Assembly: GCF_040675855.1 (NCBI RefSeq) | Contig: NZ_JBEGIK010000001.1 | Location: 2,542,001 to 2,606,000, forward strand | Length of the DNA stretch: 64,000 nt | Source of the DNA: Microbacterium sp. LWH3-1.2 | GTDB lineage: Bacteria; Actinomycetota; Actinomycetes; Actinomycetales; Microbacteriaceae | Direction of reading: 5' to 3' | In this document: piece after piece, positions 32,874 to 48,393 of the stretch | Layout: the number at the start of each line of letters is the position of its first letter | Numbering within the stretch: position 1 is the first letter of the stretch | Notes under the pieces: generated by a model | The model's database searches: none | Told to the model about the DNA's origin: nothing | Seen by the model: only the letters and a program-made list of their open reading frames with translations | Translations under genes and position numbers: made by a program

Positions 32874-32913
32874 CCGTACGGCTGCGACCACAGTAGTGGT
32901 CGCAGCCGTACGG
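32874..32913 (-). terminator. Terminator of the pyk gene
   Basis: Perfect 18-base arms (CCGTACGGCTGCGACCAC and complement) with an AGTA loop. On the minus strand the hairpin is followed by ATCTTTT, a classic intrinsic terminator 12 bases past the pyk stop. Confidence 0.88.
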
Positions 32914-32925
32914 AGGAGAGAAGCG

Positions 32926-34374
32926 TCAGTCCCGTGTCTTGTAGATCGGCGCCTTGCCGTGCACCGCGTCGCCCACCTTGTGGATGCGGATGTCGTTCGT
33001 CGAGCCGATGATTCCGGGAGGGGACCCCGAGATGACCACAACCTTGTCACCGACCTTCGCGAGGTCGTTCGACAGCAGGTAGTCGTCGACCTGGATGAAC
33101 ATCAGGTCGGTGTGTGCGACGTGCTCGACGAGCGTCGACTGCACCCCCCAGGTGATGGCCATGCGGCGACGGATCGCCGGCTCCGGAGCGAATCCGATCA
33201 TGGGGATGCGGGGGCGCAGGCGCGACATGCGGCGCGCGGTGTCCCCCGACTCGGTGAAGATGCAGAGGAACTTCGCGTCGACGAACTCGGCCACCTCCAT
33301 CGCCGCGAGCGTGATCGCGCCACCCTGCGTGCGGGGCTTGGTGGTGAGCGGCTGGATGCGGTCCAGGCCGTGCTCCTCGGTCGAGTCGACGATTCGCGCC
33401 ATGGTCTCGACGACGACGACCGGGTACTTGCCGACGCTGGTCTCGCCCGAGAGCATGACCGCGTCCGCGCCGTCGAGGACGGCGTTGGCGACGTCGCTCG
33501 TCTCGGCGCGGGTGGGCACCGGGTTGTCGATCATCGATTCGAGCATCTGGGTCGCGACGATGACGGGCTTGGCCATGCGGCGGCACAGCTCGACCGCGCG
33601 CTTCTGCACGATCGGCACCGCCTCGAGGGGCAGCTCGACGCCGAGGTCGCCGCGGGCGACCATGATGCCGTCGAACGCGTCGATGATCTCCTCGAGGTTG
33701 TCGACGGCCTGCGGCTTCTCGATCTTGGCGATGACGGGGACATGGCGCCCCTCCTCGGCCATGATGACGTGGACGCGCTGGACGTCCTTCGCGTCGCGCA
33801 CGAACGACAGGGCGATGATGTCGGCACCGGCGCGCAGACCCCAGCGGAGGTCCGCCTCGTCCTTCTCCGACAGCGCGGGGACGTTGACCGCGACGCCGGG
33901 GAGATTGATGCCCTTGTTGTTCGAGACGGGACCCGCGACGACCACCTTGGTGGTGACGACGGTGCCATCCGTCTCGGTCACCTCGACGCGGACCTTGCCG
34001 TCGTCGATGAGGAGGAAGTCGCCCGGCTTGACGTCGTTCGGGAGACCCTTGAACGTCGTGCCGACGATCTCCTTGGTGCCGAGGATGTCTTCGGTGGTGA
34101 TCTTGAAGATGTCGCCGACCGCCAGCTCGTGTGGTCCGTTCTCGAACTTGCCGAGGCGGATCTTCGGACCCTGCAGGTCGACGAGGATCGCGACCGCGCG
34201 TCCTGCGTCCTCCGCGGCCTTGCGCACGTTGGCGAAGTTGTTGTCGTGGACCGAGTAGTCCCCGTGGCTCAGATTGAAGCGGGCGACGTCCACGCCGGCA
34301 TCGATGATCGCGCGGACCATCTCATACGACGACGTGGCGGGCCCAAGGGTGGCGACGATCTTGGCGCGTCTCAT
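32926..34374 (-). CDS. pyk: Pyruvate kinase
   Basis: A 482-residue glycolytic enzyme transferring phosphate from phosphoenolpyruvate to ADP. Landmarks are RRAKIVATLGPATSS at the start, the substrate loop RFNLSHGDYSVHDNN, VDLQGPKIRLG, the active-site region IAKIEKPQAVDNLEEI with the catalytic Lys, ARGDLGVELP and GADAVMLSGETSVGKYP. The C-terminal allosteric domain is present (STLVEHVAHTD). Length fits the bacterial type. It sits downstream of gltD with about 47 bases between and ends at a strong hairpin. Confidence 0.97.
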   Translation of the reverse strand: MRRAKIVATLGPATSSYEMVRAIIDAGVDVARFNLSHGDYSVHDNNFANVRKAAEDAGRAVAILVDLQGPKIRLGKFENGPHELAVGDIFKITTEDILGTKEIVGTTFKGLPNDVKPGDFLLIDDGKVRVEVTETDGTVVTTKVVVAGPVSNNKGINLPGVAVNVPALSEKDEADLRWGLRAGADIIALSFVRDAKDVQRVHVIMAEEGRHVPVIAKIEKPQAVDNLEEIIDAFDGIMVARGDLGVELPLEAVPIVQKRAVELCRRMAKPVIVATQMLESMIDNPVPTRAETSDVANAVLDGADAVMLSGETSVGKYPVVVVETMARIVDSTEEHGLDRIQPLTTKPRTQGGAITLAAMEVAEFVDAKFLCIFTESGDTARRMSRLRPRIPMIGFAPEPAIRRRMAITWGVQSTLVEHVAHTDLMFIQVDDYLLSNDLAKVGDKVVVISGSPPGIIGSTNDIRIHKVGDAVHGKAPIYKTRD

Positions 34375-34421
34375 CCGTGGTTTCTCCGGGTGGGTTGAAG
34401 GTGGCGAGTGCCTCGGCCAGC

Positions 34422-35880
34422 CTACGCGGGCTGCAGGCCGATGGCGACATCGGTCGGGCGGACCGGAGCGGGCAGCTCCGTCTCACCCATGAGGAAGCGG
34501 TCGACGCCGGCTGCGACGGCGCGTCCTTCGGCGATCGCCCACACGATGAGCGACTGGCCGCGGCCGGCGTCGCCGGCCACGAACACGCCAGGGGCGGTCG
34601 TCTGGTAGTCGTCCTCGCGGCGGACGTTGCCTCGGTCGGTGAAGCGGGCGCCGAGCTGGTCTTCGAGCAGGGCGCGCTCCGGGCCGGTGAAGCCCATCGC
34701 GATCAGCACGAGGTCCGCGGGGATCTCCCGCTCGGTGCCGCTCTTGGGCACGCGGCGGCCGTCGACGAACTCGGTCTCGGCCACGCGCAGCGCGCGCACC
34801 TCGCCGGCGTCGTTCCCGAGGAACTCGACGGTCGAGGCGAGGTAGGCACGCTCGCCTCCCTCTTCGTGCGCGGACTGCACCTCGAACACGAGCGGGTCCA
34901 TCGGCCACGGCTGGTGCTCCGGCCGCTCGCCGGGAGGGCGGCGGCCGATCGCGAGGTTCGTCACACTCAGCGCACCGTGGCGGTGCGCCGTGCCGATGCA
35001 GTCGGCGCCGGTGTCGCCGCCGCCGATGACGACGACATGCTTGCCCTCGGCACTGATCTGGTTGGGCACCGCGTCGCCTGCGACGGCCTTGTTCGACTCG
35101 ACAAGGTACTCCATGGCGAAATGCACCCCGGCCAGGTCGCGGCCGGGGATCGCGAGCTCGCGCGGCACCGTCGATCCGGTGGCGATGACGACCGCGTCGT
35201 AGCGCGCGCGAAGGTCTGCCCAGGAGATGTCCTTGCCGATCTCGACGCCGGCGCGGAAGCGCGTCCCCTCATCCTGCATCTGGCGAAGACGCGCCTCGAG
35301 GTGCTTCTTCTCCATCTTGAAGTCCGGAATGCCGTAGCGCAGCAGGCCGCCGATGCGGTCGTCGCGCTCGAACACGGCGACGGTGTGGCCTGCGCGTGTG
35401 AGCTGCTGCGCGGCGGCGAGACCCGCGGGTCCCGAGCCGACGACGGCCACGGTCTTGCCGGTGAGCCGCCCCGGGGGCTCCGGCTCGATCCAGCCGTTGC
35501 CGAACGCCTCGTCGGCGATCGAGACCTCGACCTGCTTGATGGTCACGGCCGGCTGGTTGATTCCCAGCACGCAGGAGCTCTCGCACGGCGCGGGGCACAG
35601 CCGCCCGGTGAACTCCGGGAAGTTGTTCGTCGCGTGCAGACGCTCACTGGCGGCGCGGCCTTCTCCGCGCCACGTCAGGTCGTTCCACTCCGGGATGAGG
35701 TTGCCGAGCGGACAGCCCTTGTGGCAGAACGGCACGCCGCAGTCCATGCAGCGTCCGGCCTGCCGGCGCAGCACCGCCGCGTCACCCGGCTCATAGACCT
35801 CTTTCCAGTCCATGATGCGCACCGGCACGGGCCGCCGCGGGGGCAGCTCGCGCTCGGTGACCTTCAGAAAGCCCTTCGGG

Positions 35881-35888
<8 letters not shown>
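34422..35888 (-). CDS. gltD: Glutamate synthase (NADPH) small subunit
   Basis: A 488-residue FAD protein that feeds electrons from NADPH to the large subunit for making glutamate from 2-oxoglutarate and glutamine. The N-terminal Cys cluster for [4Fe-4S] is [17 protein letters not shown], with a second set at [16 protein letters not shown] binding is [22 protein letters not shown] binding is [17 protein letters not shown], and the end is [19 protein letters not shown]. It starts with GTG and overlaps the gltB stop by 8 bases, so the two subunits are coupled. Confidence 0.96.
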
Positions 35889-40488
<4,600 letters not shown>

Positions 40489-40562
40489 ACCTACCGTCCT
40501 CACGTTGATAGTCAAGATGGGACGACGTCGGCCCTGGGCGCGCTCTGCGGGGGAGAGCTGCG

Positions 40563-41534
40563 TTACTTGTTGGCAGGAGTGCTTGTGGCGCTGACCCCTT
40601 CGGCTTCGGACGTCGGGGGTTCGCTGACGTCGACGAAGTCGTCGGTCTCCTGAGATTGTACAGCCTGTCCGGCCTTCCACTCGCGGCCGGACACATAGGG
40701 CGACGGCTCGAGGCCGGGGTGACGGCTCTTCTGCACGAAGAAGATCGCCAGACCGATGATCACTCCGAAGATCGCGGCCCAGACGTTGGTGCGAAGTCCG
40801 AGGAAGATGTCGCTCGGGTCGATGCGGATCGATTCCCAAACGATGCGGCCGGCGCTGTACCAGACGAGGTAGAGGCCGAAGAGGCGGCCCCACTGCAGCG
40901 TGAAGCGCCGACCCGCCCACACGAGGAAGAGCACGCCGAGCGTGTTCCAGAGGACCTCGTAGAGGAAGGTCGGGTGGAAGAGCGTGCCCTCGGGCAGACC
41001 GATCGGCCACGCCGGGTTCGGGTAGTCGATCTCGAGGCCCCACGGCACATCGGTGGGAAGACCGAACAGCTCCTGGTTGAACCAATTGCCGAAGCGGCCG
41101 ATCGCCTGGGCGAGGAGGAGGCTCGGGGCGAGGGCGTCGGCGAACGTCCAGAAGCGGATGCCGGTCCACCGGCACCCGAGCCAGGCACCGACGGCGCCGC
41201 CGATGAGAGCGCCGTAGATGGCGATGCCGCCCTCCCAGATGAAGAGCGCCGACCAGGGGTTCGCGCCCTCGCCGAAGTAGAAGTTCCAGTGGGTGAGCAC
41301 GTGGTAGATGCGCGCCGTGATGATCGCGAGCGGGACGGCGAGGAGGGCGATGTCGATGACGACCCACGGCTCGGCGCCGCGCTTGGTGAGGCGGGCGTTG
41401 GTCCACAGCACCGCGACGATGATGCCCGTGATTATGCACAGCGCGTAGATGTGGATCCGCAGGGGGCCGATGTCGAAGTAGCTGATCGACGGGCTCGGGA
41501 TGCTGGCGACGACGCTCAGGGCGGCGTTGATCAT
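40563..41534 (-). CDS. lgt: Prolipoprotein diacylglyceryl transferase
   Basis: A 323-residue membrane enzyme that adds diacylglycerol from phosphatidylglycerol to the lipobox Cys of prelipoproteins, the first step of lipoprotein maturation. The Lgt signature is [13 protein letters not shown], with [10 protein letters not shown] and YPNPAW further landmarks, and seven or so hydrophobic helices are present. The C-terminal 50 residues are an acidic, Ser/Glu-rich cytoplasmic tail common in actinobacteria. Its usual place right after trpA is kept here. The window also carries lipoprotein genes that would be its substrates. Confidence 0.96.
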   Translation of the reverse strand: MINAALSVVASIPSPSISYFDIGPLRIHIYALCIITGIIVAVLWTNARLTKRGAEPWVVIDIALLAVPLAIITARIYHVLTHWNFYFGEGANPWSALFIWEGGIAIYGALIGGAVGAWLGCRWTGIRFWTFADALAPSLLLAQAIGRFGNWFNQELFGLPTDVPWGLEIDYPNPAWPIGLPEGTLFHPTFLYEVLWNTLGVLFLVWAGRRFTLQWGRLFGLYLVWYSAGRIVWESIRIDPSDIFLGLRTNVWAAIFGVIIGLAIFFVQKSRHPGLEPSPYVSGREWKAGQAVQSQETDDFVDVSEPPTSEAEGVSATSTPANK

Positions 41535-41599
41535 GGGAGAACCGTGTCCTTGCTGGATCCGTGCGGGGCGTGGCGGCGGCGGCCGCCGACCTCAGAAGT

Positions 41600-42394
41600 C
41601 TAGTTCGCGTCGCGGGCGGTTCCCGCGGCGAGGCCGCGCGCGGTCGCGGCGAGGCCCTCGAGGCCCCGCTCGCGCAGCGCGCGCACGAGCGCCGTGCCGA
41701 CGATCGCGCCGTCGGCGTACTCGAGCACGCCGGCGACCTGCTCGGCGTTGGAGATGCCGATGCCCACGCACGCGTGCTCGACTCCGTGCTCACGCAGGCG
41801 GGCGACGAGAGTGCGGGCCGCAGCATCCAACTGCGCGCGCTCCCCCGTGATGCCCATGGTCGAGACGGTGTAGACGAAGCCGGTGGAGTTCTGTGCGATG
41901 AGCTCGAGCCGCTCGTCTGTCGAGGTCGGCGCGGCGAGGAAGACCCGGTCGAGGCCGGTGCGCTCGCTGGCGGCGATCCACTCGGGCGCCGCCTCCGGTG
42001 TGATGTCGGGCGTGATGAGGCCTGCTCCTCCGGCGGCGAGCAGGTCGTCGGCGTAGCGGTCGACACCGTACTGCAGCACGGGGTTCCAGTAGGTCATGAC
42101 GAGCACGGGCACGTCGACGCGGCGCGTGATCTCGCGCACGGCTGTGAAGGTGTCTCGGAGGCGGAATCCGCCGGCGAGGGCCGCCTGCGTCGCCTCCTGG
42201 ATGACTGTGCCGTCCATCACCGGATCGGAGTACGGCGGGCCGAGTTCGAGGATGTCGGCGCCGTTCTCGGCCAGGGCGACCGCCGCGTCGATGCTCGCCT
42301 CGAGGTCGGGGAAGCCGAGCGGGAGGTAGCCGACGAACGCGCCGCGCCCTTCGGCGCGGGCGGCGTCGATCGCCGCGGCGACGCGCGAGGTCAT
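41600..42394 (-). CDS. trpA: Tryptophan synthase alpha chain
   Basis: A 264-residue TIM-barrel enzyme cleaving indole-3-glycerol phosphate to indole and glyceraldehyde 3-phosphate. Landmarks are [16 protein letters not shown] (the catalytic Glu position here reads Leu-Pro-Leu-Gly-Phe-Pro-Asp), [19 protein letters not shown] with the second catalytic Asp position, [26 protein letters not shown] and [10 protein letters not shown]. The catalytic Glu usually found in the FEIGIPYSDP-type segment appears as the Glu of [11 protein letters not shown]. Its ATG overlaps the trpB stop (ATGA), so the alpha2-beta2 complex is made in balance. Confidence 0.95.
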   Translation of the reverse strand: MTSRVAAAIDAARAEGRGAFVGYLPLGFPDLEASIDAAVALAENGADILELGPPYSDPVMDGTVIQEATQAALAGGFRLRDTFTAVREITRRVDVPVLVMTYWNPVLQYGVDRYADDLLAAGGAGLITPDITPEAAPEWIAASERTGLDRVFLAAPTSTDERLELIAQNSTGFVYTVSTMGITGERAQLDAAARTLVARLREHGVEHACVGIGISNAEQVAGVLEYADGAIVGTALVRALRERGLEGLAATARGLAAGTARDAN

Positions 42395-43656
42395 AGCTTC
42401 TCCCCTTCGCCGTGGGCGGCGTCGTCGTGGGGCGCCGAGGCGGCGGCCGCAGCATCCGTCCCCGTGTCGTAAAGGTCGAAGTAGCGCGCGGCGGTGTCCA
42501 TGTCCTTGTCGCCGCGGCCCGAGAGGCATACGGCGAGGATGGCATCCGGGCCGAGCTCGCGGCCGATGCGCAGCGCGCCGGCGAGGGCGTGGGCCGATTC
42601 GATCGCGGGGATGATCCCCTCGGTCTCGGAGAGGAGGCGCAGCGCCTGCATCGCCTCGTCGTCGGTCGCGGGGATGTACTCGGCGCGGCCGATCGAGGCG
42701 AGCCACGCGTGCTCGGGGCCGACGCCCGGGTAGTCGAGGCCCGCCGAGATCGAGTGGGACTCGATCGTCTGGCCGTCCTCGTCCTGGAGGACGAAGGTCT
42801 TCGCGCCGTGCAGCACGCCGGGGCGCCCGCGTTCTATCGATGCGGCGTGCCGCGGCGTGTCGACGCCGTCGCCGGCGGCCTCGACGCCATAGAGCTTGAC
42901 GCCCTCGTCGTCGAGGAAGGCGTCGAACATTCCGATCGCGTTCGAGCCCCCGCCGACGCACGCGAGGACGGCGTCCGGCAGGCGGCCCGCCTCCTCGAGG
43001 AGCTGGGCGCGCGCCTCTTCGGAGATGACCTTCTGGAAGTCGCGGACCATCGCGGGGAACGGGTGCGGGCCCGCTGCGGTGCCGAAGATGTAGTTCGTCG
43101 TCTCGACGCTCGCGACCCAGTCGCGGTAGGCGTCGTTGATCGCGTCCTTGAGCGTGCGCGAGCCGGTCTTGACCGGGATCACCTCGGCGCCGAGCAGTCG
43201 CATGCGGGCGACGTTGAGCGCCTGGCGCTCGGTGTCGACTTCGCCCATGTAGATCGTGCACTCGAAGCCGAAGAGCGCCGCGGCGGTCGCGGTCGCGACG
43301 CCGTGCTGGCCGGCGCCCGTCTCTGCGATCACCCGGGTCTTGCCCAGGCGCTGGGTGAGCAGCGCCTGGCCGAGCACGTTGTTGATCTTGTGCGACCCGG
43401 TGTGGTTGAGGTCTTCCCTCTTGAGGAATACCCGCGCGCCGCCCGCGTGCTCGGCGAACCGGGCCACCTCGGTGATCGGCGACGGGCGGCCGGCGTAGGA
43501 GTGCAGCAGCCGCACGAACTCGGCCTGGAACGCCGGATCGGCCTTCGCCGCCTCGTACTCCGCCGTCAACTCGTCGATCGCGGCGATGAGGGACTCGGGC
43601 ATGTACCGCCCGCCGAACTCGCCGAACAGTGGTCCGGGAGCCTCACGAAGACTCAT
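42391..43656 (-). CDS. trpB: Tryptophan synthase beta chain
   Basis: A 421-residue PLP enzyme joining indole and serine to tryptophan. The PLP Lys is in [18 protein letters not shown], the indole/serine pocket in [19 protein letters not shown], and the phosphate loop in [18 protein letters not shown]. The start ([14 protein letters not shown]) fits the TrpB1 type. The Ala/Ser-rich C-terminal tail after residue 395 ([19 protein letters not shown]) is an extension beyond the usual end. Overlaps by ATGA with both trpC and trpA suggest strict coupling. Confidence 0.96.
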   Translation of the reverse strand: MSLREAPGPLFGEFGGRYMPESLIAAIDELTAEYEAAKADPAFQAEFVRLLHSYAGRPSPITEVARFAEHAGGARVFLKREDLNHTGSHKINNVLGQALLTQRLGKTRVIAETGAGQHGVATATAAALFGFECTIYMGEVDTERQALNVARMRLLGAEVIPVKTGSRTLKDAINDAYRDWVASVETTNYIFGTAAGPHPFPAMVRDFQKVISEEARAQLLEEAGRLPDAVLACVGGGSNAIGMFDAFLDDEGVKLYGVEAAGDGVDTPRHAASIERGRPGVLHGAKTFVLQDEDGQTIESHSISAGLDYPGVGPEHAWLASIGRAEYIPATDDEAMQALRLLSETEGIIPAIESAHALAGALRIGRELGPDAILAVCLSGRGDKDMDTAARYFDLYDTGTDAAAAASAPHDDAAHGEGEKL

Positions 43657-44429
43657 GCGCCTGCCTCCAGGAATGCGCGCAGGGTGGATACGGGATCGTT
43701 CGTGACCAGGGCCTCGCCCACGAGCACGACGTCCGCGCCGGCACGACGGTAGTGGGCGACGTCCTCGGGCACGAGCACGGCGGACTCGGCGATCTTGATC
43801 GCCCCCGCCGGGATGCGCTCCGCGAGGCGGCCGAAGAGGTCGCGGTCGAGCTGGAAGGTCGACAGGTCGCGGGCGTTGACACCGATGAGCTGTGCGCCGA
43901 GATCCGCGGCGCGATCGACCTCGTCGGCCGAGTGGGTCTCGACGAGCGCCGTCATTCCCAGCTCGCGGACGAACGCGTGGAGGCGGGCGAGGACGTCCTG
44001 CTCGAGCGCGGCGACGATGAGGAGGACCAGGTCGGCGCCGGACGCGCGGGCCTCGAGCACCTGGTATTCGGTCGCGATGAAGTCCTTGCGCAGCACCGGG
44101 AGCGTCACGGCGGCCTTGACGGCCTCGAGGTCGGCGAGGCTGCCCTTGAACTTTCGGCCCTCGGTGAGGACGGAGATCGCCGACGCGCCGCCCTCCTCGT
44201 AGCGACGTGCCTGCAGGGCCGGGTCGGGAATGGCGGCGAGGTCGCCGCGCGACGGGCTCGCGCGCTTGACCTCGGCGATGATCTTCACGCGGTCGGACGG
44301 GGCGAGCGCGGTGACGACGTCCAGGGTGGGACGCTGCGCCAGCGCCGCGGACTCCACCTCTGCCAGGGGTCGCACCGAGGCGCGTGCCTCGGCATCCTCA
44401 ACCGCGCCGGCCGTGAGGTCGGCGAGCAT
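43653..44429 (-). CDS. trpC: Indole-3-glycerol phosphate synthase
   Basis: A 258-residue TIM-barrel enzyme making indole-3-glycerol phosphate from CdRP. Landmarks are [15 protein letters not shown] (catalytic Lys), [44 protein letters not shown] with the second active Lys, [14 protein letters not shown] and [14 protein letters not shown], then IAESAVL. ATG 44429 is the conserved start; the longer frame upstream is rejected. Its stop overlaps trpB by ATGA, and the HGxxPAAW gene ends 2 bases before its start. Confidence 0.95.
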   Translation of the reverse strand: MLADLTAGAVEDAEARASVRPLAEVESAALAQRPTLDVVTALAPSDRVKIIAEVKRASPSRGDLAAIPDPALQARRYEEGGASAISVLTEGRKFKGSLADLEAVKAAVTLPVLRKDFIATEYQVLEARASGADLVLLIVAALEQDVLARLHAFVRELGMTALVETHSADEVDRAADLGAQLIGVNARDLSTFQLDRDLFGRLAERIPAGAIKIAESAVLVPEDVAHYRRAGADVVLVGEALVTNDPVSTLRAFLEAGA

Positions 44430-44431
44430 GC

Positions 44432-44662
44432 TCAGTGCTCTTTCGCGGCGACCTTGGAGCCGCCCACGCCGTAGCCGGCGCGCTTCATGATCCAGCCCAC
44501 GAGAAGGCCGATGACAAGGAGCACCGCCGACGCCCACACGAAGATCGGCATGTCGAGGAAGAAGAAGAAGGTGCCGATCGAGACCGCGATGAGCATGATC
44601 ACGACGGCCGTCCAGGCTGCGGGCGAGTGTCCGTGGCCGGGGTCGCCGATGTTGTTGCTCAT
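44432..44662 (-). CDS. HGxxPAAW family small membrane protein
   Basis: A 76-residue protein with the family motif HGHSPAAW at residues 10-17, followed by two membrane helices (AVVIMLIAVSIGTFFFFL and FVWASAVLLVIGLLVGWIM) and a basic tail with KRAGYG. The family occurs in actinobacterial trp loci just before trpC and its role is unknown; a part in Trp or envelope metabolism is guessed from position only. It lies between the TIGR02234-type membrane gene and trpC, with a 2-base gap to the latter. Confidence 0.92.
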   Translation of the reverse strand: MSNNIGDPGHGHSPAAWTAVVIMLIAVSIGTFFFFLDMPIFVWASAVLLVIGLLVGWIMKRAGYGVGGSKVAAKEH

Positions 44663-44708
44663 GGATGTCTCCTCGTGGAACCTGGGCGGGATGCCGCCAG
44701 TCTAGCGG

Positions 44709-45344
44709 TCAGGCGGTCGGATCCTCGCCACGCGACAGGTCGTCCCAGTCGTCGATGGCGCGCGATCCGGCGGCGTCGTGGGGGCGCGGGCCGTCGCCGG
44801 AGCGCGCCGTGGATCCGGTCGCGGGGGCGGCCTTCGCGGCCTCGTCGGTGCGGTAGCGACGGCCGGTGCGCGACCAGGAGTGCGCCGTCGCGAGCACGAA
44901 CACGCCGGCCGCGACGAGCACGACCCCCACGACGAGGGTGACGGCCGGCCACGCGGTCGCAGCGATCGACGCGACGAGCTTCGCGACGGAGTCCTCTCCG
45001 GCGATGCCGGTCGACTCGGTGACGACCGATGCGACGGCCGAGACCGGGTGCTCGAACACGACCCGAGCGGTCAGCCAGGCGAGCACGGTCCCGATGAAGA
45101 ACGCGAGCGCGCCGAACACGTAGCGCAGTGCGGGCCCGACGATGGACAGCGCGGCGCCGAGCGCCAGCACGGCGAGGCTCAGCGGCGCCAGAACCGGCAC
45201 CGCCGACGCGCCCGGCACGTCGAGGACGTGATGGGCGGCGTCCTGCAGTTCGACCGTGAGCCACGTCTGCGTCGACGAGATCACGCCGAGCGCGCCGCAT
45301 AGCACGACGATCACGACGGAGAGCAGTCGCGCCCTGCGGATCAC
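44709..45344 (-). CDS. TIGR02234-like Trp-locus membrane protein
   Basis: A 211-residue membrane protein found in actinobacterial trp loci (Trp biosynthesis-associated family). It has four hydrophobic segments: [53 protein letters not shown] and [20 protein letters not shown]. The [10 protein letters not shown] segment after helix 1 is typical. It starts with GTG, overlapping the hisI stop (GTGA). Normally trpE precedes it; here hisI does, which is the odd point. The C-terminus is Pro/Asp/Ala rich and likely disordered. Confidence 0.85.
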   Translation of the reverse strand: MIRRARLLSVVIVVLCGALGVISSTQTWLTVELQDAAHHVLDVPGASAVPVLAPLSLAVLALGAALSIVGPALRYVFGALAFFIGTVLAWLTARVVFEHPVSAVASVVTESTGIAGEDSVAKLVASIAATAWPAVTLVVGVVLVAAGVFVLATAHSWSRTGRRYRTDEAAKAAPATGSTARSGDGPRPHDAAGSRAIDDWDDLSRGEDPTA

Positions 45345-45706
45345 GCGTCCGGCTCCGGGCCGCGCACGGCGCCGAGGTCGCGACCGTCGAAGCACGTGCG
45401 GGTGCCGGTGTGGCACGCGGCGCCTACCTGCTCGACCTCGACGAGGATGGTGTCGCCGTCGCAGTCGAGGCTGGCTCCGCGCACCAGCTGGATGTGCCCC
45501 GACGTATCCCCCTTGCGCCAGTACTCCTGCCGGGAGCGCGACCAGAAGGTGACGCGGCCGTCGGTGAGCGTGCGGCGGAGGGCTTCGGCATCCATCCATC
45601 CGAGCATGAGGACTTCGCGGGTGTCCCACTGCTGGATGATCGCGGCGACGAGGCCGTCGCCGTTGAAGGTCACGCGCGCGATGCGCTCGTCGAGCGTCCC
45701 GATCAC
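45341..45706 (-). CDS. hisI: Phosphoribosyl-AMP cyclohydrolase
   Basis: A 121-residue enzyme for the third step of histidine synthesis. Landmarks are [40 protein letters not shown], the metal Asp/Cys set [15 protein letters not shown] and CHTGTRTCF. It starts with GTG overlapping the hisF stop and ends overlapping the GTG of the Trp-locus membrane gene. The monofunctional form (no hisE fusion) fits the separate hisE gene at 47362. Confidence 0.95.
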   Translation of the reverse strand: MIGTLDERIARVTFNGDGLVAAIIQQWDTREVLMLGWMDAEALRRTLTDGRVTFWSRSRQEYWRKGDTSGHIQLVRGASLDCDGDTILVEVEQVGAACHTGTRTCFDGRDLGAVRGPEPDA

Positions 45707-46476
45707 GCCGCCACCTCCCGCACGGCGATCCCCTCTGCCTGCATCGCGGCCTTCACGTCGCCGACGGTGAGCTGGCCGGAGTGGAAGACGGATGCTGCGA
45801 GCACGGCGTCCGCGCCCGCCTCGATGGCGGGTCCGAAGTCCTCGGCGCGGCCGGCGCCGCCCGACGCGATGACCGGCACGCTGGCGACCTCGCGCATGAG
45901 GCCGACGAGCTCGAGGTCGAAGCCCTGCTTGGTGCCGTCCGCGTCGATCGAATTGACGAGGAGCTCCCCCGCACCGCGCTCGATGGCTTCGCGCGCCCAT
46001 TCGAGCGCGTCGAGGGTCGTCTCGGTGCGGCCGCCGTGCGTGGTGACGACGAAGCCGGAGTCGGTCGAGGGCGAGCGCTTGACGTCGAGCGACAGCACGA
46101 GCACCTGCGCACCGAACCGGTCGGCGATCTCGTCGAGGAGCGCGGGACGTGCGATAGCCGCCGAGTTCACTCCGATCTTGTCGGCGCCGACCGACAGCAG
46201 CCGTGCGACGTCGTCGGCCGACCGCACTCCCCCACCCACGGTGAGCGGAATGAAGACCTCTTCGGCCGTGCGCCGGACGACGTCGTACGTCGTCGAGCGC
46301 TCGTCGACCGTGGCGGTGACGTCGAGGAACGTGATCTCGTCGGCGCCCTGGCGGAAGTACTCCCGCGCGAGTTCGACGGGATCGCCCATGTCGCGCAGGT
46401 TCTGGAAGTTCACGCCCTTGACGACTCGCCCCGCGGCGACGTCGAGGCACGGGATGACGCGGCAGACCAGACTCAT
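45703..46476 (-). CDS. hisF: Imidazole glycerol phosphate synthase, cyclase subunit
   Basis: A 257-residue TIM barrel making IGP and AICAR with the HisH amidotransferase. Catalytic Asp11 is in [16 protein letters not shown] and the second in [16 protein letters not shown]; phosphate loops include [10 protein letters not shown] and [11 protein letters not shown]. The hisG stop overlaps its ATG by one base (TGATG) and its stop overlaps hisI (GTGA). hisH and hisA are not in this stretch, so the locus is split in this genome. Confidence 0.96.
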   Translation of the reverse strand: MSLVCRVIPCLDVAAGRVVKGVNFQNLRDMGDPVELAREYFRQGADEITFLDVTATVDERSTTYDVVRRTAEEVFIPLTVGGGVRSADDVARLLSVGADKIGVNSAAIARPALLDEIADRFGAQVLVLSLDVKRSPSTDSGFVVTTHGGRTETTLDALEWAREAIERGAGELLVNSIDADGTKQGFDLELVGLMREVASVPVIASGGAGRAEDFGPAIEAGADAVLAASVFHSGQLTVGDVKAAMQAEGIAVREVAA

Positions 46477-47318
46477 CAGAGTCTCGCGTTGTGGATCGCG
46501 GTGACGAGGATCGCGCGGGCGCCGATCGCGTACAGCGCGTCCATGACCTGGTTCACACCCTTGCGGGCGACCATGACGCGCACCGCGACCCACGCCGGGT
46601 CGCGCAACGGGGCGATCGTCGGGGACTCGATGCCCGGGGCGATCTTGACCGCGTCGTCGACGAGGTCGGCGGGCAGGTCGTAGTCGACCATCACGTACCG
46701 CCGGGCCACCATCACGCCGCGGAGGCGCCGCAGCAACGTGTCGGTCCCCTCCGCCTGGGTGGGCGACGTGATCAGCACGGCCTCGGACTGCAGCAGCACC
46801 GGACCGAAGATCTCCAGACCCGCCTGGCGCAGCGTGGTGCCGGTCGACACGACGTCGGCGACGGCATCCGCCACTCCCAGGCGTACCGCGGACTCGACCG
46901 CGCCGTCGAGCGGCACCAGGTCCACGGCGACGCCGTGCTCGTCGAGGAACGCGTCGACCAGGCCGGGGTATGCGGTCGCGACGCGCGAGCCGTTGAGATC
47001 CTGGACGGACGTGAAGCGTCCGGGAGGGCCGGCGAAGCGGAATGTCGAGTCGCCGAAGCCGAGCGCCTCGATCTCGCGAGCGCCCGGCATGCGCGCGTCG
47101 AGCAGCAGATCGCGGCCGGTGATGCCGACGTCCAGCGCGCCTGAGCCGACGTAGGTGGCGATGTCCTTCGGGCGGAGATAGAAGAACTCGACCTCGTTCT
47201 GAGGGTCGATGACGTGGAGGTCCTTGGGGTCGCGACGACCGATGTAGCCCGCCTCGTGGAGCATCTCAGAGGCGGTCTCGGCGAGCGAGCCCTTGTTCGG
47301 CACGGCGATTCGCAGCAT
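46476..47318 (-). CDS. hisG: ATP phosphoribosyltransferase (long form)
   Basis: A 280-residue enzyme for the first, committed step of histidine synthesis (ATP plus PRPP). Landmarks are [40 protein letters not shown] and [20 protein letters not shown] (PRPP site). The C-terminal ACT-like domain ([13 protein letters not shown] through [21 protein letters not shown]) marks the long, histidine-regulated form that needs no HisZ. It heads the tightly packed hisG-hisF-hisI run, with hisE 43 bases upstream of it. Confidence 0.96.
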   Translation of the reverse strand: MLRIAVPNKGSLAETASEMLHEAGYIGRRDPKDLHVIDPQNEVEFFYLRPKDIATYVGSGALDVGITGRDLLLDARMPGAREIEALGFGDSTFRFAGPPGRFTSVQDLNGSRVATAYPGLVDAFLDEHGVAVDLVPLDGAVESAVRLGVADAVADVVSTGTTLRQAGLEIFGPVLLQSEAVLITSPTQAEGTDTLLRRLRGVMVARRYVMVDYDLPADLVDDAVKIAPGIESPTIAPLRDPAWVAVRVMVARKGVNQVMDALYAIGARAILVTAIHNARL

Positions 47319-47361
47319 GGCAGCGGGGCTTTCGGGTTCGAGGACAGGTGGCAGCGCGCGC

Positions 47362-47628
47362 TCAGAGATGTCGGTAGACGTCCTCGAGGCCCAGCCCCTT
47401 CGCGAGCATCAGCACCTGCAGGTGGTACAGCAGCTGCGAGATCTCCTCGGCTGCGGCATCCGTCGACTCGTACTCGGCCGCCATCCAGACTTCGGCGGCC
47501 TCCTCCACGATCTTCTTGCCGATCGCGTGTACGCCCGCGTCCAGCTGCGCGACGGTTCCCGAGCCCTCGGGGCGCTCAGCCGCTTTCGCAGCGAGCTCGG
47601 CGTACAGCGTGTCGAACGTCTTCACCAT
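47362..47628 (-). CDS. hisE: Phosphoribosyl-ATP pyrophosphohydrolase
   Basis: An 88-residue MazG-like helical enzyme for the second step of histidine synthesis. Landmarks are [45 protein letters not shown] with the metal-binding Glu pairs, and [23 protein letters not shown]. It lies directly before hisG on the same strand, in the order usual for actinobacteria. The start MVKTF is well placed; the gap to rpe upstream is about 50 bases. Confidence 0.95.
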   Translation of the reverse strand: MVKTFDTLYAELAAKAAERPEGSGTVAQLDAGVHAIGKKIVEEAAEVWMAAEYESTDAAAEEISQLLYHLQVLMLAKGLGLEDVYRHL

Positions 47629-47677
47629 GCCAGGGTATCGAACCGAGCGGATGCCTCGGCGCCGCGTGACGCGAGGC

Positions 47678-48373
47678 TCAGTGCACGTGGTGCTCGGCGG
47701 CGGTCGCGCGAAGACCCGCGATGGCGTTCGAGGGGTCGCCCGCGCCGAACACGGCGGAGCCGGCGACGAAGGTGTCGGCGCCCGCCTCCGCGGCCTGCGC
47801 GATCGTCGACTCGCCGATCCCGCCGTCCACCTGCAACCACACCGAGGATCCCCGCCGACGGGCCTCGTCGGCGAGGCGCCGCAGCTTCGGCAGGGTCTCG
47901 GGCATGAACGACTGACCGCCGAACCCGGGCTCGACGGTCATCACGAGGATCTGGTCGAAGTCGTCGAGAAGGTCGAACAGGCCCTCGACGGGGGTCGTGG
48001 GCCTGACGGCGACCCCGGCGCGCGCGCCGATGCCGCGCAGCCGGCGGGCGAGCGCGACCGGCTCCTTCGCGGCTTCGAGGTGGAAGGTGACGGAGGCCGC
48101 TCCGAGCTCGGCGTACCCGGGTGCCCAGCGGTCGGGATTCGTGATCATCAGGTGCACGTCCAGAGGCACGGGGCTGGTCGCCTGGATGCGCTCGACCATC
48201 TGCGGACCGAATGTCAGGTTGGGCACGAAGTGGTTGTCCATGACGTCGACGTGGACGAAGTCCGCCGTCGCGATGCGGGCGAGCTCGGCCTGCATGTTGA
48301 CGAAGTCGGCGGCGAGGATGCTGGGATTGATGCGGATGCCGGTCTGGCGGGCGGTGTCGTCGATCGGTGGCAC
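47678..48373 (-). CDS. rpe: Ribulose-phosphate 3-epimerase
   Basis: A 231-residue TIM-barrel enzyme of the pentose phosphate pathway interconverting ribulose 5-phosphate and xylulose 5-phosphate. Landmarks are [39 protein letters not shown] (metal His/Asp), [36 protein letters not shown] and [28 protein letters not shown]. It starts with GTG and faces away from the glutaminase gene across only 20 bases. hisE follows about 50 bases downstream on the same strand. Confidence 0.95.
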   Translation of the reverse strand: MPPIDDTARQTGIRINPSILAADFVNMQAELARIATADFVHVDVMDNHFVPNLTFGPQMVERIQATSPVPLDVHLMITNPDRWAPGYAELGAASVTFHLEAAKEPVALARRLRGIGARAGVAVRPTTPVEGLFDLLDDFDQILVMTVEPGFGGQSFMPETLPKLRRLADEARRRGSSVWLQVDGGIGESTIAQAAEAGADTFVAGSAVFGAGDPSNAIAGLRATAAEHHVH

Positions 48374-48393
48374 GCGTCCATTATGGTCGAGCC

